A DNA stretch of 8,966 nucleotides, from positions 1 through 8,966 of the forward strand of contig JAOZKQ010000077.1 in assembly GCA_029935275.1 (NCBI GenBank), read 5' to 3'. Positions 1-6,721 of the stretch are shown here, piece by piece; position 1 is the first letter of the stretch; each line of letters opens with the position of its first letter. The position numbers and the translations under genes were made by a program. Under the pieces are notes generated by a model. The model searched no databases. It was not told where the DNA came from and saw only the letters and a program-made list of their open reading frames with translations. The DNA comes from Bacteroidales bacterium. GTDB taxonomy: Bacteria > Bacteroidota > Bacteroidia > Bacteroidales > VadinHA17.

Positions 1-1
1 T

Positions 2-163
2 ACTATTAGGTATGTGAGCAAATTAAATACTAAAATTTTTCATAGTAATAAAATCGCTGATGGCTATCGGGATGAAATAGGAAACTATGTCAGCAGGTTC
101 AGGCGCCTCACATCTGCATCAAACTATACGCATGAACCACGAAGTGCTCGACACAGTCAATAA
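2..163 (+). CDS. C-terminal fragment of an unidentified protein
   Basis: An open frame runs from the left edge (first full codon at 2) for 53 codons to a TAA at 161-163; the start lies outside the window. The visible tail includes IADGYRDEIGNYVSRFRRL and ends in a basic, Ser/Arg/His-rich stretch (EPRSARHSQ). The bases here are less AT-rich than the following gap, which fits coding sequence, and the other two forward frames are closed by early stops. I do not recognise the family. The alternative is a chance open frame of modest length at a contig edge. No function can be assigned. Confidence 0.4.
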   Translation, partial: TIRYVSKLNTKIFHSNKIADGYRDEIGNYVSRFRRLTSASNYTHEPRSARHSQ

Positions 164-199
164 TTCAGGTTAATAATTGAATATTATAATTTTATCAAT

Positions 200-325
200 A
201 TGTTAAAGAATATGTTTTGTGGGTTTTTAATTTTTATTATCATTTGTGGTACAATATTTGAAGTATTTGACTTAGCCTTTTGTTCATTTATTGAGGAAAA
301 TAAGATTGAGGCGCAACCATTTTGA
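200..325 (+). CDS. Doubtful small ORF, 41 aa, one hydrophobic segment
   Basis: An ATG at 200 opens 41 codons ending in TGA at 323-325. The product would have a hydrophobic N-terminal half (LIFIIICG around residues 9-17) and then an acidic/polar tail ending EAQPF. It has three Cys residues but no clear lipobox. No ribosome binding site is visible upstream, and phenylalanine/isoleucine richness is what AT-rich non-coding DNA gives by chance. It lies in the gap between the left-edge fragment and acpH. It could be a small membrane peptide or, more likely, spurious. Confidence 0.15.
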   Translation: MLKNMFCGFLIFIIICGTIFEVFDLAFCSFIEENKIEAQPF

Positions 326-408
326 TTTTTTAATAGTCATTTAATAAAGGGTGCATCTTTTGAGAAAACAAAATAGGTGCTTTTAAGATTGAAAAGTAAA
401 AAAATGAA

Positions 409-1035
409 ATGAATTTTCTTGCCCACATATTTTTGTCAGGAAAATCGGAACAGATTCTGGTTGGGAATTTCATTGGTGACTCTGTTAAAGGTAAATATTA
501 TGATGATTATCCGGTTTTGGTTCAACGGGGAATAACACTTCACCGTTTTATTGATTTCTATACTGATACCCACCCCGTTATTCATAGGAGCAAATTCCTG
601 TTAAATTCTTATTATCATAAATACTCAGGGGTTATTATAGATATTTTTTATGATCATTTCTTAACAGTTACCTGGCATAAATACTCAGATATTCCCTTGC
701 GGGAGTTTATTTATGATACCTACGATACACTAATAAGGAATTCAAAGTTATTTCCAGGGGAAGTAAAACGGTTTTTCCCATTTTTTATATTACGTAACTG
801 GCTTGAAACTTATTCCTATGTTAACGGAATAGAAACTGTTCTGAAAGGGATGAGTAAACATACATCATTACCTGATCATACAAGATTTGCTATTGAGATA
901 TTACTGGAGCATTATTCTTTATTTGAGGATCATTTTATGGAATTCTTTCCTCAAATCATTGCTGAAATTGAAAAGAGATTTGAGATTTCGGTTTACAGAA
1001 AAGACTCCTCAAAGCTTTATACGCCCAGTGCATGA
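409..1035 (+). CDS. acpH: Acyl carrier protein phosphodiesterase (AcpH family, DUF479)
   Basis: Predicted to remove the 4'-phosphopantetheine group from holo-acyl carrier protein, giving apo-ACP in the cytoplasm. The 208-aa product begins MNFLAHIFLSG, closely matching the conserved AcpH start. It carries the expected metal/phosphoester motifs in order: His6, GNFIGDSVKG with Asp24 (residues 19-28), a LHRFIDFYTDTH block with His45, Arg46 and Asp49 (44-55), and DIFYDHFLT with Asp78, Asp82 and His83 (78-86). Length is close to E. coli AcpH (about 193 aa); the extra residues are a polar C-terminal tail. The ATG at 409 is chosen because the family motif starts there. An ATG at 404 in another frame stops after two codons. 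No strong Shine-Dalgarno is seen, only an A-rich leader. The gene is monocistronic here and converges on rodA. Family assignment is firm; enzymatic activity is inferred. Confidence 0.87.
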   Translation: MNFLAHIFLSGKSEQILVGNFIGDSVKGKYYDDYPVLVQRGITLHRFIDFYTDTHPVIHRSKFLLNSYYHKYSGVIIDIFYDHFLTVTWHKYSDIPLREFIYDTYDTLIRNSKLFPGEVKRFFPFFILRNWLETYSYVNGIETVLKGMSKHTSLPDHTRFAIEILLEHYSLFEDHFMEFFPQIIAEIEKRFEISVYRKDSSKLYTPSA

Positions 1036-1042
1036 ACTTTTT

Positions 1043-2470
1043 TTAGAGAAATTCACTCCTTGAAGCATCCAGTCTTAAAAAGATAAATAACAAAATAGTA
1101 AAAGCCCAAAGGGAGGATCCCCCATAGCTGATAAAGGGAAGCGGGATTCCAATAACCGGAACTAATCCGATTGTCATGCCAATATTAATCGTAAAATGAA
1201 ATAAAAAGATCGAGAAAACGGAATATCCATATATCCTGCTGAATGGGGTCCTTTGTCGTTCAGCCATTACCAGGAGCCTTAAAAGAAGGAAAACAAATAT
1301 GAGGATCAGCACAGTAGTACCAATGAATCCCCATTCCTCTCCAACAGTGCAAAAAATAAAGTCGGTGCTTTGTTCAGGTACAAAATTAAATTTTGTCTGG
1401 GTACCCCTAAGATATCCTTTTCCTGAGAAGCCTCCTGAGCCAATCGCAATTTTAGACTGGTTCACATTGTAGCCACTTCCAAGGGGGTCAGATTCTATGC
1501 CTAATACAACATTTATTCTTTTTTGTTGATGATCCTCCAGAATGTTATAAAAAAAGTAATTAACTGAATAAGTAAATCCAATAGCACCAGCCATAATTGC
1601 CAGAATTAGAACAATGTATTTTATTTTTTTTGCGAATGAAAGTATAATAAAAATAATGCTTGAAAAGGAAATGGTCAACAAAAGTGACATATATATATCG
1701 ATTTTGTTATCCATGACCACCTTGTTTACCCCCCAAATGAGTATTCCTGAAATTATAAAAACACCTGCTCCAATCAAGAAATATTTCTTTCTTTTTTCCA
1801 GGAAAAAATATATAATGAAGGCTAAAAAGATTAGTGAAGCAACGATGATGAGTTTGTCAAAAAGCAAAGTAAAAATGAACAAAATAGCTAAAGCAATACC
1901 TATGGCAACAAGGATCCCAGGAAGCCCCTCCCTGTATAAAACTATGATAAAGGCAAAATAAACCAGGGTAGATCCTGTGTCAGGCTGTAGGAGGATAATA
2001 AAGGCAGGCATGAAAATAATGACCCCGGAAATTATAAGGTTCTTAATCTTTTGCAGTTTTATATTCGGCCCACTCAGATATTTTGCCAGCATAAGCCCTG
2101 TAACAACTTTTGCAAATTCTGAAGGCTGAATCCTGACGGGACCAATTACAAACCATGATTTTGCGCCGTTGATCTCCACACCAACAATTAATACAGCCAT
2201 TAGTGCAAGTATCATAATAACATAGAGAGGTGTAGCAAAGTAAAGATAGAACCTGCTGTCAATAATTAGTAAAAGCAGTGCAAGAATTAGTGCTGCACTT
2301 ATCCAAATCATTTGTTTACCGCTTCTCAGTGAAAAATCAAAGAAGTTTTTTGTTGTCTCATTGTATTCAGCTGAAAAAATATTTATTACTCCCATCGAAA
2401 TAAGGACGAGGTAAAGAACTATAACCAACCAGTCAAGGTTAGCAAATACATTATTTCTCCTGCTTACCAT
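1043..2470 (-). CDS. rodA: RodA, SEDS peptidoglycan glycosyltransferase, with an unusually long central membrane region
   Basis: Inner-membrane SEDS enzyme that polymerises lipid II into glycan strands in the elongasome, partnered with PBP2 encoded just upstream. The 475-aa product has the SEDS landmarks: VRIQPSEFAK (112-121), LLQPDTGSTL (160-169), ESDPLGSGYN (326-335), QSKIAIGSGG (338-347), GKGYLRGTQ (350-358), EQSTDFIF (366-373, carrying the conserved catalytic-loop Asp370), and PVIGIPLPFISYGGSS near 438-453. E. coli RodA is about 370 aa; the extra length is concentrated between residues about 205 and 310, where about four additional hydrophobic segments occur. The start overlaps the mrdA end by 20 bases. 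The next internal Met (residue 26) would cut into the first membrane segment, so the overlapping ATG is preferred. It is the last gene of the operon. Confidence 0.95.
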   Translation of the reverse strand: MVSRRNNVFANLDWLVIVLYLVLISMGVINIFSAEYNETTKNFFDFSLRSGKQMIWISAALILALLLLIIDSRFYLYFATPLYVIMILALMAVLIVGVEINGAKSWFVIGPVRIQPSEFAKVVTGLMLAKYLSGPNIKLQKIKNLIISGVIIFMPAFIILLQPDTGSTLVYFAFIIVLYREGLPGILVAIGIALAILFIFTLLFDKLIIVASLIFLAFIIYFFLEKRKKYFLIGAGVFIISGILIWGVNKVVMDNKIDIYMSLLLTISFSSIIFIILSFAKKIKYIVLILAIMAGAIGFTYSVNYFFYNILEDHQQKRINVVLGIESDPLGSGYNVNQSKIAIGSGGFSGKGYLRGTQTKFNFVPEQSTDFIFCTVGEEWGFIGTTVLILIFVFLLLRLLVMAERQRTPFSRIYGYSVFSIFLFHFTINIGMTIGLVPVIGIPLPFISYGGSSLWAFTILLFIFLRLDASRSEFL

Positions 2471-4292
2471 GTATCAAATCTGTTTTTAAAATATAATCTT
2501 CAACCCATTTATTTTTTGTTTTGCCCTTCAGGTATTTCTCAATCATTAAACTAGCAATTGGCGCAGCATAGCGTGCTCCAAAACCACCATTTTCAACAAT
2601 AACTGCAATGGCAATCTTCGGGTTGTCTTTTGGTGCGAAGGCAATAAAAATTGAATGGTCTTCTCCATGTGGATTTTGTGCTGTTCCGGTTTTTCCACAA
2701 ACAATAATACTATCTAATCTGGCAATTCTGGCTGTACTTCCTGATCCGGCCTGGCCATTTACTGCCAGTTCCATTCCTCTGATTATAGTGTTGAAGTAAA
2801 TAGAGTCAATAGCAGTATCATGTCTTTTTGTAAAACTTTCTGTGTTATCATCTCCACCAGCAATTTCTTTCATAATATGTGGTGAAAAATAATGTCCCCT
2901 GTTGGCAATTGCTGCTGTCATGTTTGCCAATTGGATGGGTGTAATCCCTAACTCACCCTGACCAATGGCTAATGAGATGATGGTGAGTGAACTCCAGCCT
3001 TTTTTTCCATAATATCTGTCGTAATAGGAAGATTTTGGAACAAAGCCTTTTAGTTCATTGGGAAGGTCAAGGCTGATTTTCTGTCCAAAACCAAAAGAAA
3101 GCAAATAATTCCTCCAGCTATCAAAGGATTCATGAATGTCAGTATATTTGCCTGAATCAAGAATATTCCTGAAAACGTTACAAAAATATGCATTACATGA
3201 TATTTGTACAGCAGAAGGCAAGTCCAGAGGTGAGCGATGTGAATGGCATCCAACCGTCAATCCTCTTGAATGATACCCCATATTGCAACTATATGTTGTG
3301 GATGGAAATAGGGTCCTTTCCTGAAGTCCAATAAGCCCATTTATAGTTTTAAAAGTAGATCCTGGTGGATAGCTTGCCATAAGTGCCCTGTTAAACAATG
3401 GCTTAAGGGTATCCCTGGCAAGCATTAAATAGTTTTTTGACCGGACTCTTCCTACTAATAGTGATGGTTTATAACTGGGTGCTGAAACCAGAGATAATAT
3501 TTCCCCGGTAGCTGGTTCAATAGCCACAATACTGCCAATTTTGTTGAGCATTAATTGTTCACCATACTCCTGGAGGTCTGCATCAAATGTTGCGGTAAGG
3601 TTGGACCCTACTATGGGGTCGGAATCATGACGTTCGTTTTGATAAGGTCCTTTTATACGGTTATGTACATCAACAAGGTACATTTTTACACCCTTCTGTC
3701 CACGGAGATCTGTCTCATATGATTTCTCTATTCCACTTTTTCCAATATAATCACCAAGTTTATAATAAGGGTCCCTTTTGATATCTTTTTCATTAACCTC
3801 TCCAACATAGCCTAGCAAATGAGATGCAATGTTGTAAGAATATTTTCTTAAAGTACGTGTATGAACATAAAATCCGGGAAAACGATATAGCCTTTCCTGT
3901 AGTTTTGCGTATGTTTCAGGGTTAATCTGTTTAATAATGGTGGATGGAATGTAAGGGGAATAAGCTCTTGCCGCTTTGAGGCTTTTGATGAACTCTTTTT
4001 TCTCGGTGGCTAATATATTACAAAGTCCCAATGTATCAAATTCTGAGAGCTGGGAAGGGATGACCATCAGGTCATAAGCAGCTTCATTGTGAACAACCAG
4101 TTTCCCGTTTCTGTCAAAAATCAACCCTCTGGCAGGAAACTGAGGGACATAACGGATTACATTATTTTGTGCACTTAAGCGAAAAGAAGTATTTATTATT
4201 TGTAAATAAAATAATCTTGCAATAAAAATCAATGCAATCAAAATAAGCATACCACCTATTGCGAACTTTCGATTTTTAAATTGATTTTTCAT
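2451..4292 (-). CDS. mrdA: Penicillin-binding protein 2 (MrdA), elongasome transpeptidase
   Basis: Class B PBP that crosslinks new peptidoglycan in the periplasm during lateral-wall growth, working with RodA. The 613-aa protein has one N-terminal membrane anchor (about 12-31), then a PBP dimerisation/pedestal domain (about 50-220, with FPARGLIFDRNG at 52-63 and DYIGKSGIEKSYE at 181-193). The transpeptidase domain follows, with all three active-site motifs: S312-T-F-K315, S365-C-N367 and K534-T-G536. A Cys/His cluster (Cys336, Cys349, His350, His352, Cys366) precedes and includes the SxN motif and may bind zinc. The length is typical. The start is 17 bases after mreD and the gene overlaps rodA by 20 bases, so coupled translation is likely. 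The presence of PBP2 with RodA and Mre proteins, not FtsW, argues for PBP2 over the divisome PBP3. Confidence 0.96.
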   Translation of the reverse strand: MKNQFKNRKFAIGGMLILIALIFIARLFYLQIINTSFRLSAQNNVIRYVPQFPARGLIFDRNGKLVVHNEAAYDLMVIPSQLSEFDTLGLCNILATEKKEFIKSLKAARAYSPYIPSTIIKQINPETYAKLQERLYRFPGFYVHTRTLRKYSYNIASHLLGYVGEVNEKDIKRDPYYKLGDYIGKSGIEKSYETDLRGQKGVKMYLVDVHNRIKGPYQNERHDSDPIVGSNLTATFDADLQEYGEQLMLNKIGSIVAIEPATGEILSLVSAPSYKPSLLVGRVRSKNYLMLARDTLKPLFNRALMASYPPGSTFKTINGLIGLQERTLFPSTTYSCNMGYHSRGLTVGCHSHRSPLDLPSAVQISCNAYFCNVFRNILDSGKYTDIHESFDSWRNYLLSFGFGQKISLDLPNELKGFVPKSSYYDRYYGKKGWSSLTIISLAIGQGELGITPIQLANMTAAIANRGHYFSPHIMKEIAGGDDNTESFTKRHDTAIDSIYFNTIIRGMELAVNGQAGSGSTARIARLDSIIVCGKTGTAQNPHGEDHSIFIAFAPKDNPKIAIAVIVENGGFGARYAAPIASLMIEKYLKGKTKNKWVEDYILKTDLIHGKQEK

Positions 4293-4309
4293 CCGGGATC
4301 GGAGTTATT

Positions 4310-4816
4310 TTATTTTTTATAGATTAAATATTGGCTTATCATGATTAAAACAAGCGAAAAGAAAGTGCTTAAAACTACTTTTAGTAATGTCATGAAAAAA
4401 TTGGAAAATGAAAAAACCTCAAGATAAAATAAAAACAGGTGATGCATTAATACCAGTATAAAAGCGTATTTAAGAAACCATACAAAACCATAATAGTAAA
4501 CCCTTGGGAATGTATTTGGTTCATAGTCCTCACGTGGGGAAAGTAGCTTTAAGACCACTGGACGCAAAAATGCCATGAAAATTGCTGCAGATGAATGTAA
4601 ACCTGGTGTATGTTCAAACAGATCTACAGAAAAACCAAGCAGAAAAGCAGAGAGTAGCAATAGCCATCCGGGTGTCTCAAATGGAAGCAATAGGATAAAC
4701 AGCACATAAATGAAAGGATTTACATATTCGCTGAACTGTATGTTATCAATGATTAAAACCTGCAATAACACAAGTAAAATAAAACGAGCAATATTTCGCA
4801 ATAATATATTAATCAT
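4310..4816 (-). CDS. mreD: Rod shape-determining membrane protein MreD
   Basis: Integral membrane component of the elongasome, thought to associate with MreC and influence its activation of PBP2-RodA. The 168-aa product is almost wholly hydrophobic, with about five or six membrane segments (around 8-24, 34-46, 50-66, 75-91, 110-130 and 143-165). The short MreD signature is present: NPFIYVLFILLLPF (33-46), GFSVDLFEHTPGLHSSA (61-77, with Asp65 and the GLH), and FLRP (83-86). The ATG overlaps the mreC stop by 8 bases, indicating translational coupling; no Shine-Dalgarno is seen. MreD diverges quickly in sequence, but position between mreC and mrdA plus these motifs make the call secure. Confidence 0.93.
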   Translation of the reverse strand: MINILLRNIARFILLVLLQVLIIDNIQFSEYVNPFIYVLFILLLPFETPGWLLLLSAFLLGFSVDLFEHTPGLHSSAAIFMAFLRPVVLKLLSPREDYEPNTFPRVYYYGFVWFLKYAFILVLMHHLFLFYLEVFSFSNFFMTLLKVVLSTFFSLVLIMISQYLIYKK

Positions 4817-5636
4817 TAGGAAATGTATTTTCCAGGTTTTTCTGCCCTTCTTTTTTTAAATTGCTAACCACACTTACAAATGTAAGATGTTTGAAATCAG
4901 TAGAAAGTGCTATGTTAATCTCATAAAAGTTTCCTCCCTTAATTTTGAAGTCTTCAATGGTTCCAATCATTACTCCTTCAGGGAAAATTGCAGAATAACC
5001 ACTGGTTACAACTGTATCCCCCCGTTCAACCTTAACATGATAAGGGATCTCATTCAAAATTGCATGGCGATAATTTTTACCATCCCATTCCAATGATCCA
5101 AAATAATCATTTTTCAGAAGTTTTGAACTGATCTTCATGTTTGTATTTAAAAGGGAGATTACGGTTGAATAAAACCTTGATACATCATAAATCACCCCCA
5201 CAACACCATTGGTAGAAATAACAGCCATGTCCGGTTTGAGTCCCTGCTCTGTTCCTTTGTTCAGTGTAAGGAAATTATGTTTCTTATTAACAGAATTATT
5301 TATGATTTTTGCTGAAGTCAGGTAAAAACTCTGTCTGTTAATTGTGTCCTGCTGTTTATAGAAAAATATATCGTCAGACCGGTAAGCTTGTTGAAGAATG
5401 TTGTTTAGTCTCACATTCTCATAAGCAAGTTGCTGGTTGGTTTCCCTTAGGTTAAGGTACTCTTTAATCGAAAAAACTTTTGAATGATAAAACCCTGAAA
5501 TATTCTGAATCATGGTTACCACACCTGCTTTTTGATAATGATTATATTGAAAAGCGATAGTGAGTGACCCGGATTCAATGATGATAAATAAAATTAAAAA
5601 ATGAAATCGTATAAAAAACTGGATTAAATTCTTCAT
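4809..5636 (-). CDS. mreC: Rod shape-determining protein MreC
   Basis: Bitopic inner-membrane protein whose periplasmic beta-domain binds PBP2 and shifts it to its active form. The 275-aa sequence shows a short cytoplasmic N-terminus, one membrane segment (about 10-30), a probable coiled coil (about 57-85, with LRETNQQLAYENVRL) and the MreC beta-barrel domains (about 105-260). Recognisable blocks are LNKGTEQGLKPDMAVIS (125-141), NGVVGVIYDVS (143-153), SKLLKNDYFGSLEWDG (171-186), GDTVVTSGYSAIFPEGVMIG (206-225). Length is in the normal range. It lies 30 bases downstream of mreB and overlaps mreD. No Shine-Dalgarno is seen in the AT-rich leader. A short polar C-terminal tail follows the conserved fold. 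Confidence 0.95.
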   Translation of the reverse strand: MKNLIQFFIRFHFLILFIIIESGSLTIAFQYNHYQKAGVVTMIQNISGFYHSKVFSIKEYLNLRETNQQLAYENVRLNNILQQAYRSDDIFFYKQQDTINRQSFYLTSAKIINNSVNKKHNFLTLNKGTEQGLKPDMAVISTNGVVGVIYDVSRFYSTVISLLNTNMKISSKLLKNDYFGSLEWDGKNYRHAILNEIPYHVKVERGDTVVTSGYSAIFPEGVMIGTIEDFKIKGGNFYEINIALSTDFKHLTFVSVVSNLKKEGQKNLENTFPND

Positions 5637-5666
5637 ACATAAATTTTTATTTGATCATCCATGTAT

Positions 5667-6689
5667 TTATCTCATCAAAAAGGAGAACCTGGCAACATTT
5701 TTTAATGCAATTCCCGTTCCCCTTGCTACTGCATGAAGAGGATCTTCAGCAATATGACATGGGATGTTGATTTTATCCGTAAGCCTTTTATGCAGTCCCC
5801 GTAACAGAGCGCCTCCACCAGCCAAATGAATTCCTCTGGTAACAATATCTGCATAAAGTTCAGGAGGAGTTTGCTCAAGGACACTTAGAATTGCACTTTC
5901 AACTTTAGAGATTGACTTATCAAGACAATGAGCAACTTCCTGATAGGATACAGGGATCTCAATAGGGAGAGCTGTCATCAGGTTGGGTCCCCTTACTATA
6001 AAATCAGCAGGAGGATCGTCCAGCTCCGGTAATGCAGAGCCAACATTTATTTTTATATTTTCAGCTGTTCTTTCGCCAATTTTTATATTATGCTGATGCC
6101 TCATGTAGGCTTGAATGTCTGCGGTAAATCCGTCACCTGCAATTCGGATGGATTTATTGCAAACGATACCTCCAAGGGCTATAACAGCAATCTCAGAGGT
6201 GCCACCTCCAATATCCACTACCATGCTTCCTTCCGGTGCTTCAACATCAATGCCTATCCCAATTGCTGCCGCCATGGGTTCATAAATCATATAAATATCT
6301 CGTCCTCCGGCATGTTCAGATGAGTCTCTTACCGCCCTTATCTCAACTTCAGTACTTCCTGAAGGAATACACACTACCATTTTCAGCGCAGGGCTAAATA
6401 ATCGTGGCTTTGTATTTATCATTTTTATCATTCCCCTGATCATTAGTTCAGCAGCATCAAAATCTGCTATAACCCCATCTCTCAGTGGTCTGATTGTTCT
6501 GATATTTTCATGTGTTTTGCCATGCATCTGCCTGGCTTTTTCACCAATCGCAATTAATTTACGTGTTTGTGTTTCTAAAGCAACAATAGAAGGCTCATCC
6601 ACCACAATTTTATCATTATGGATAATGATGGTGTTTGCCGTTCCAAGGTCAATAGCAATTTCCTGTGTTAAGAAAGAAAAAATTCCCAT
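5667..6689 (-). CDS. mreB: Rod shape-determining protein MreB, bacterial actin homologue
   Basis: Cytoplasmic actin-like ATPase that forms membrane-bound filaments and guides elongasome movement. The 340-aa product has the actin-fold nucleotide motifs in order: phosphate-1 IDLGTANT (13-20, Asp14), IRPLRDGVIADF (66-77), CIPSG (107-111), YEPMAAAIG with Glu137 (136-144, the presumed catalytic Glu), phosphate-2 VVDIGGGTSEIAV (157-169, Asp159), IGERTAENIK (204-213) and the adenosine motif LAGGGALLRGL (289-299). Length matches the family. The N-terminal MGIFSFL is hydrophobic, as in MreB proteins that use this end or a nearby loop for membrane contact. It is preceded by purH (32-base gap) and followed by mreC (30-base gap). 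A good Shine-Dalgarno supports the ATG at 6689. Confidence 0.97.
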   Translation of the reverse strand: MGIFSFLTQEIAIDLGTANTIIIHNDKIVVDEPSIVALETQTRKLIAIGEKARQMHGKTHENIRTIRPLRDGVIADFDAAELMIRGMIKMINTKPRLFSPALKMVVCIPSGSTEVEIRAVRDSSEHAGGRDIYMIYEPMAAAIGIGIDVEAPEGSMVVDIGGGTSEIAVIALGGIVCNKSIRIAGDGFTADIQAYMRHQHNIKIGERTAENIKINVGSALPELDDPPADFIVRGPNLMTALPIEIPVSYQEVAHCLDKSISKVESAILSVLEQTPPELYADIVTRGIHLAGGGALLRGLHKRLTDKINIPCHIAEDPLHAVARGTGIALKNVARFSFLMR

Positions 6690-6695
6690 TAGCCA

Positions 6696-6701
6696 ATCCT
6701 C
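6696..6701 (-). promoter_or_regulatory. Ribosome binding site of mreB (GAGGAT)
   Basis: On the minus strand GAGGAT lies 6 bases before the mreB ATG. It stands out because the other starts in this operon lack a clear Shine-Dalgarno sequence. It fixes the mreB start and may allow separate, stronger initiation of mreB within the polycistronic message. Confidence 0.5.
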
Positions 6702-6721
6702 ATAATTTTATAGGGTTTATA

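Noticed and set aside
1037..1050. T-run after acpH as an intrinsic terminator
   Set aside because: Seven T residues follow, but I found no stable stem immediately before them.
1614..1961. 115-codon plus-strand open frame inside rodA
   Set aside because: It lies wholly opposite the well-supported rodA; its Lys/Ile/Met-rich product has no recognisable motif and is what the complement of AT-rich membrane-protein codons yields.
2608..2799. 63-codon plus-strand frame opposite the PBP2 active-site region
   Set aside because: Antisense to the conserved KTG motif region of mrdA; no start signal or family resemblance.
3050..3253. 67-codon minus-strand frame in an alternative frame of mrdA
   Set aside because: Shifted-frame shadow of the transpeptidase domain, which is intact in its own frame with all motifs, so it is not evidence of a frameshift.
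6090..6323. 77-codon plus-strand frame opposite mreB
   Set aside because: Complement of the conserved MreB nucleotide-binding region; no independent support.
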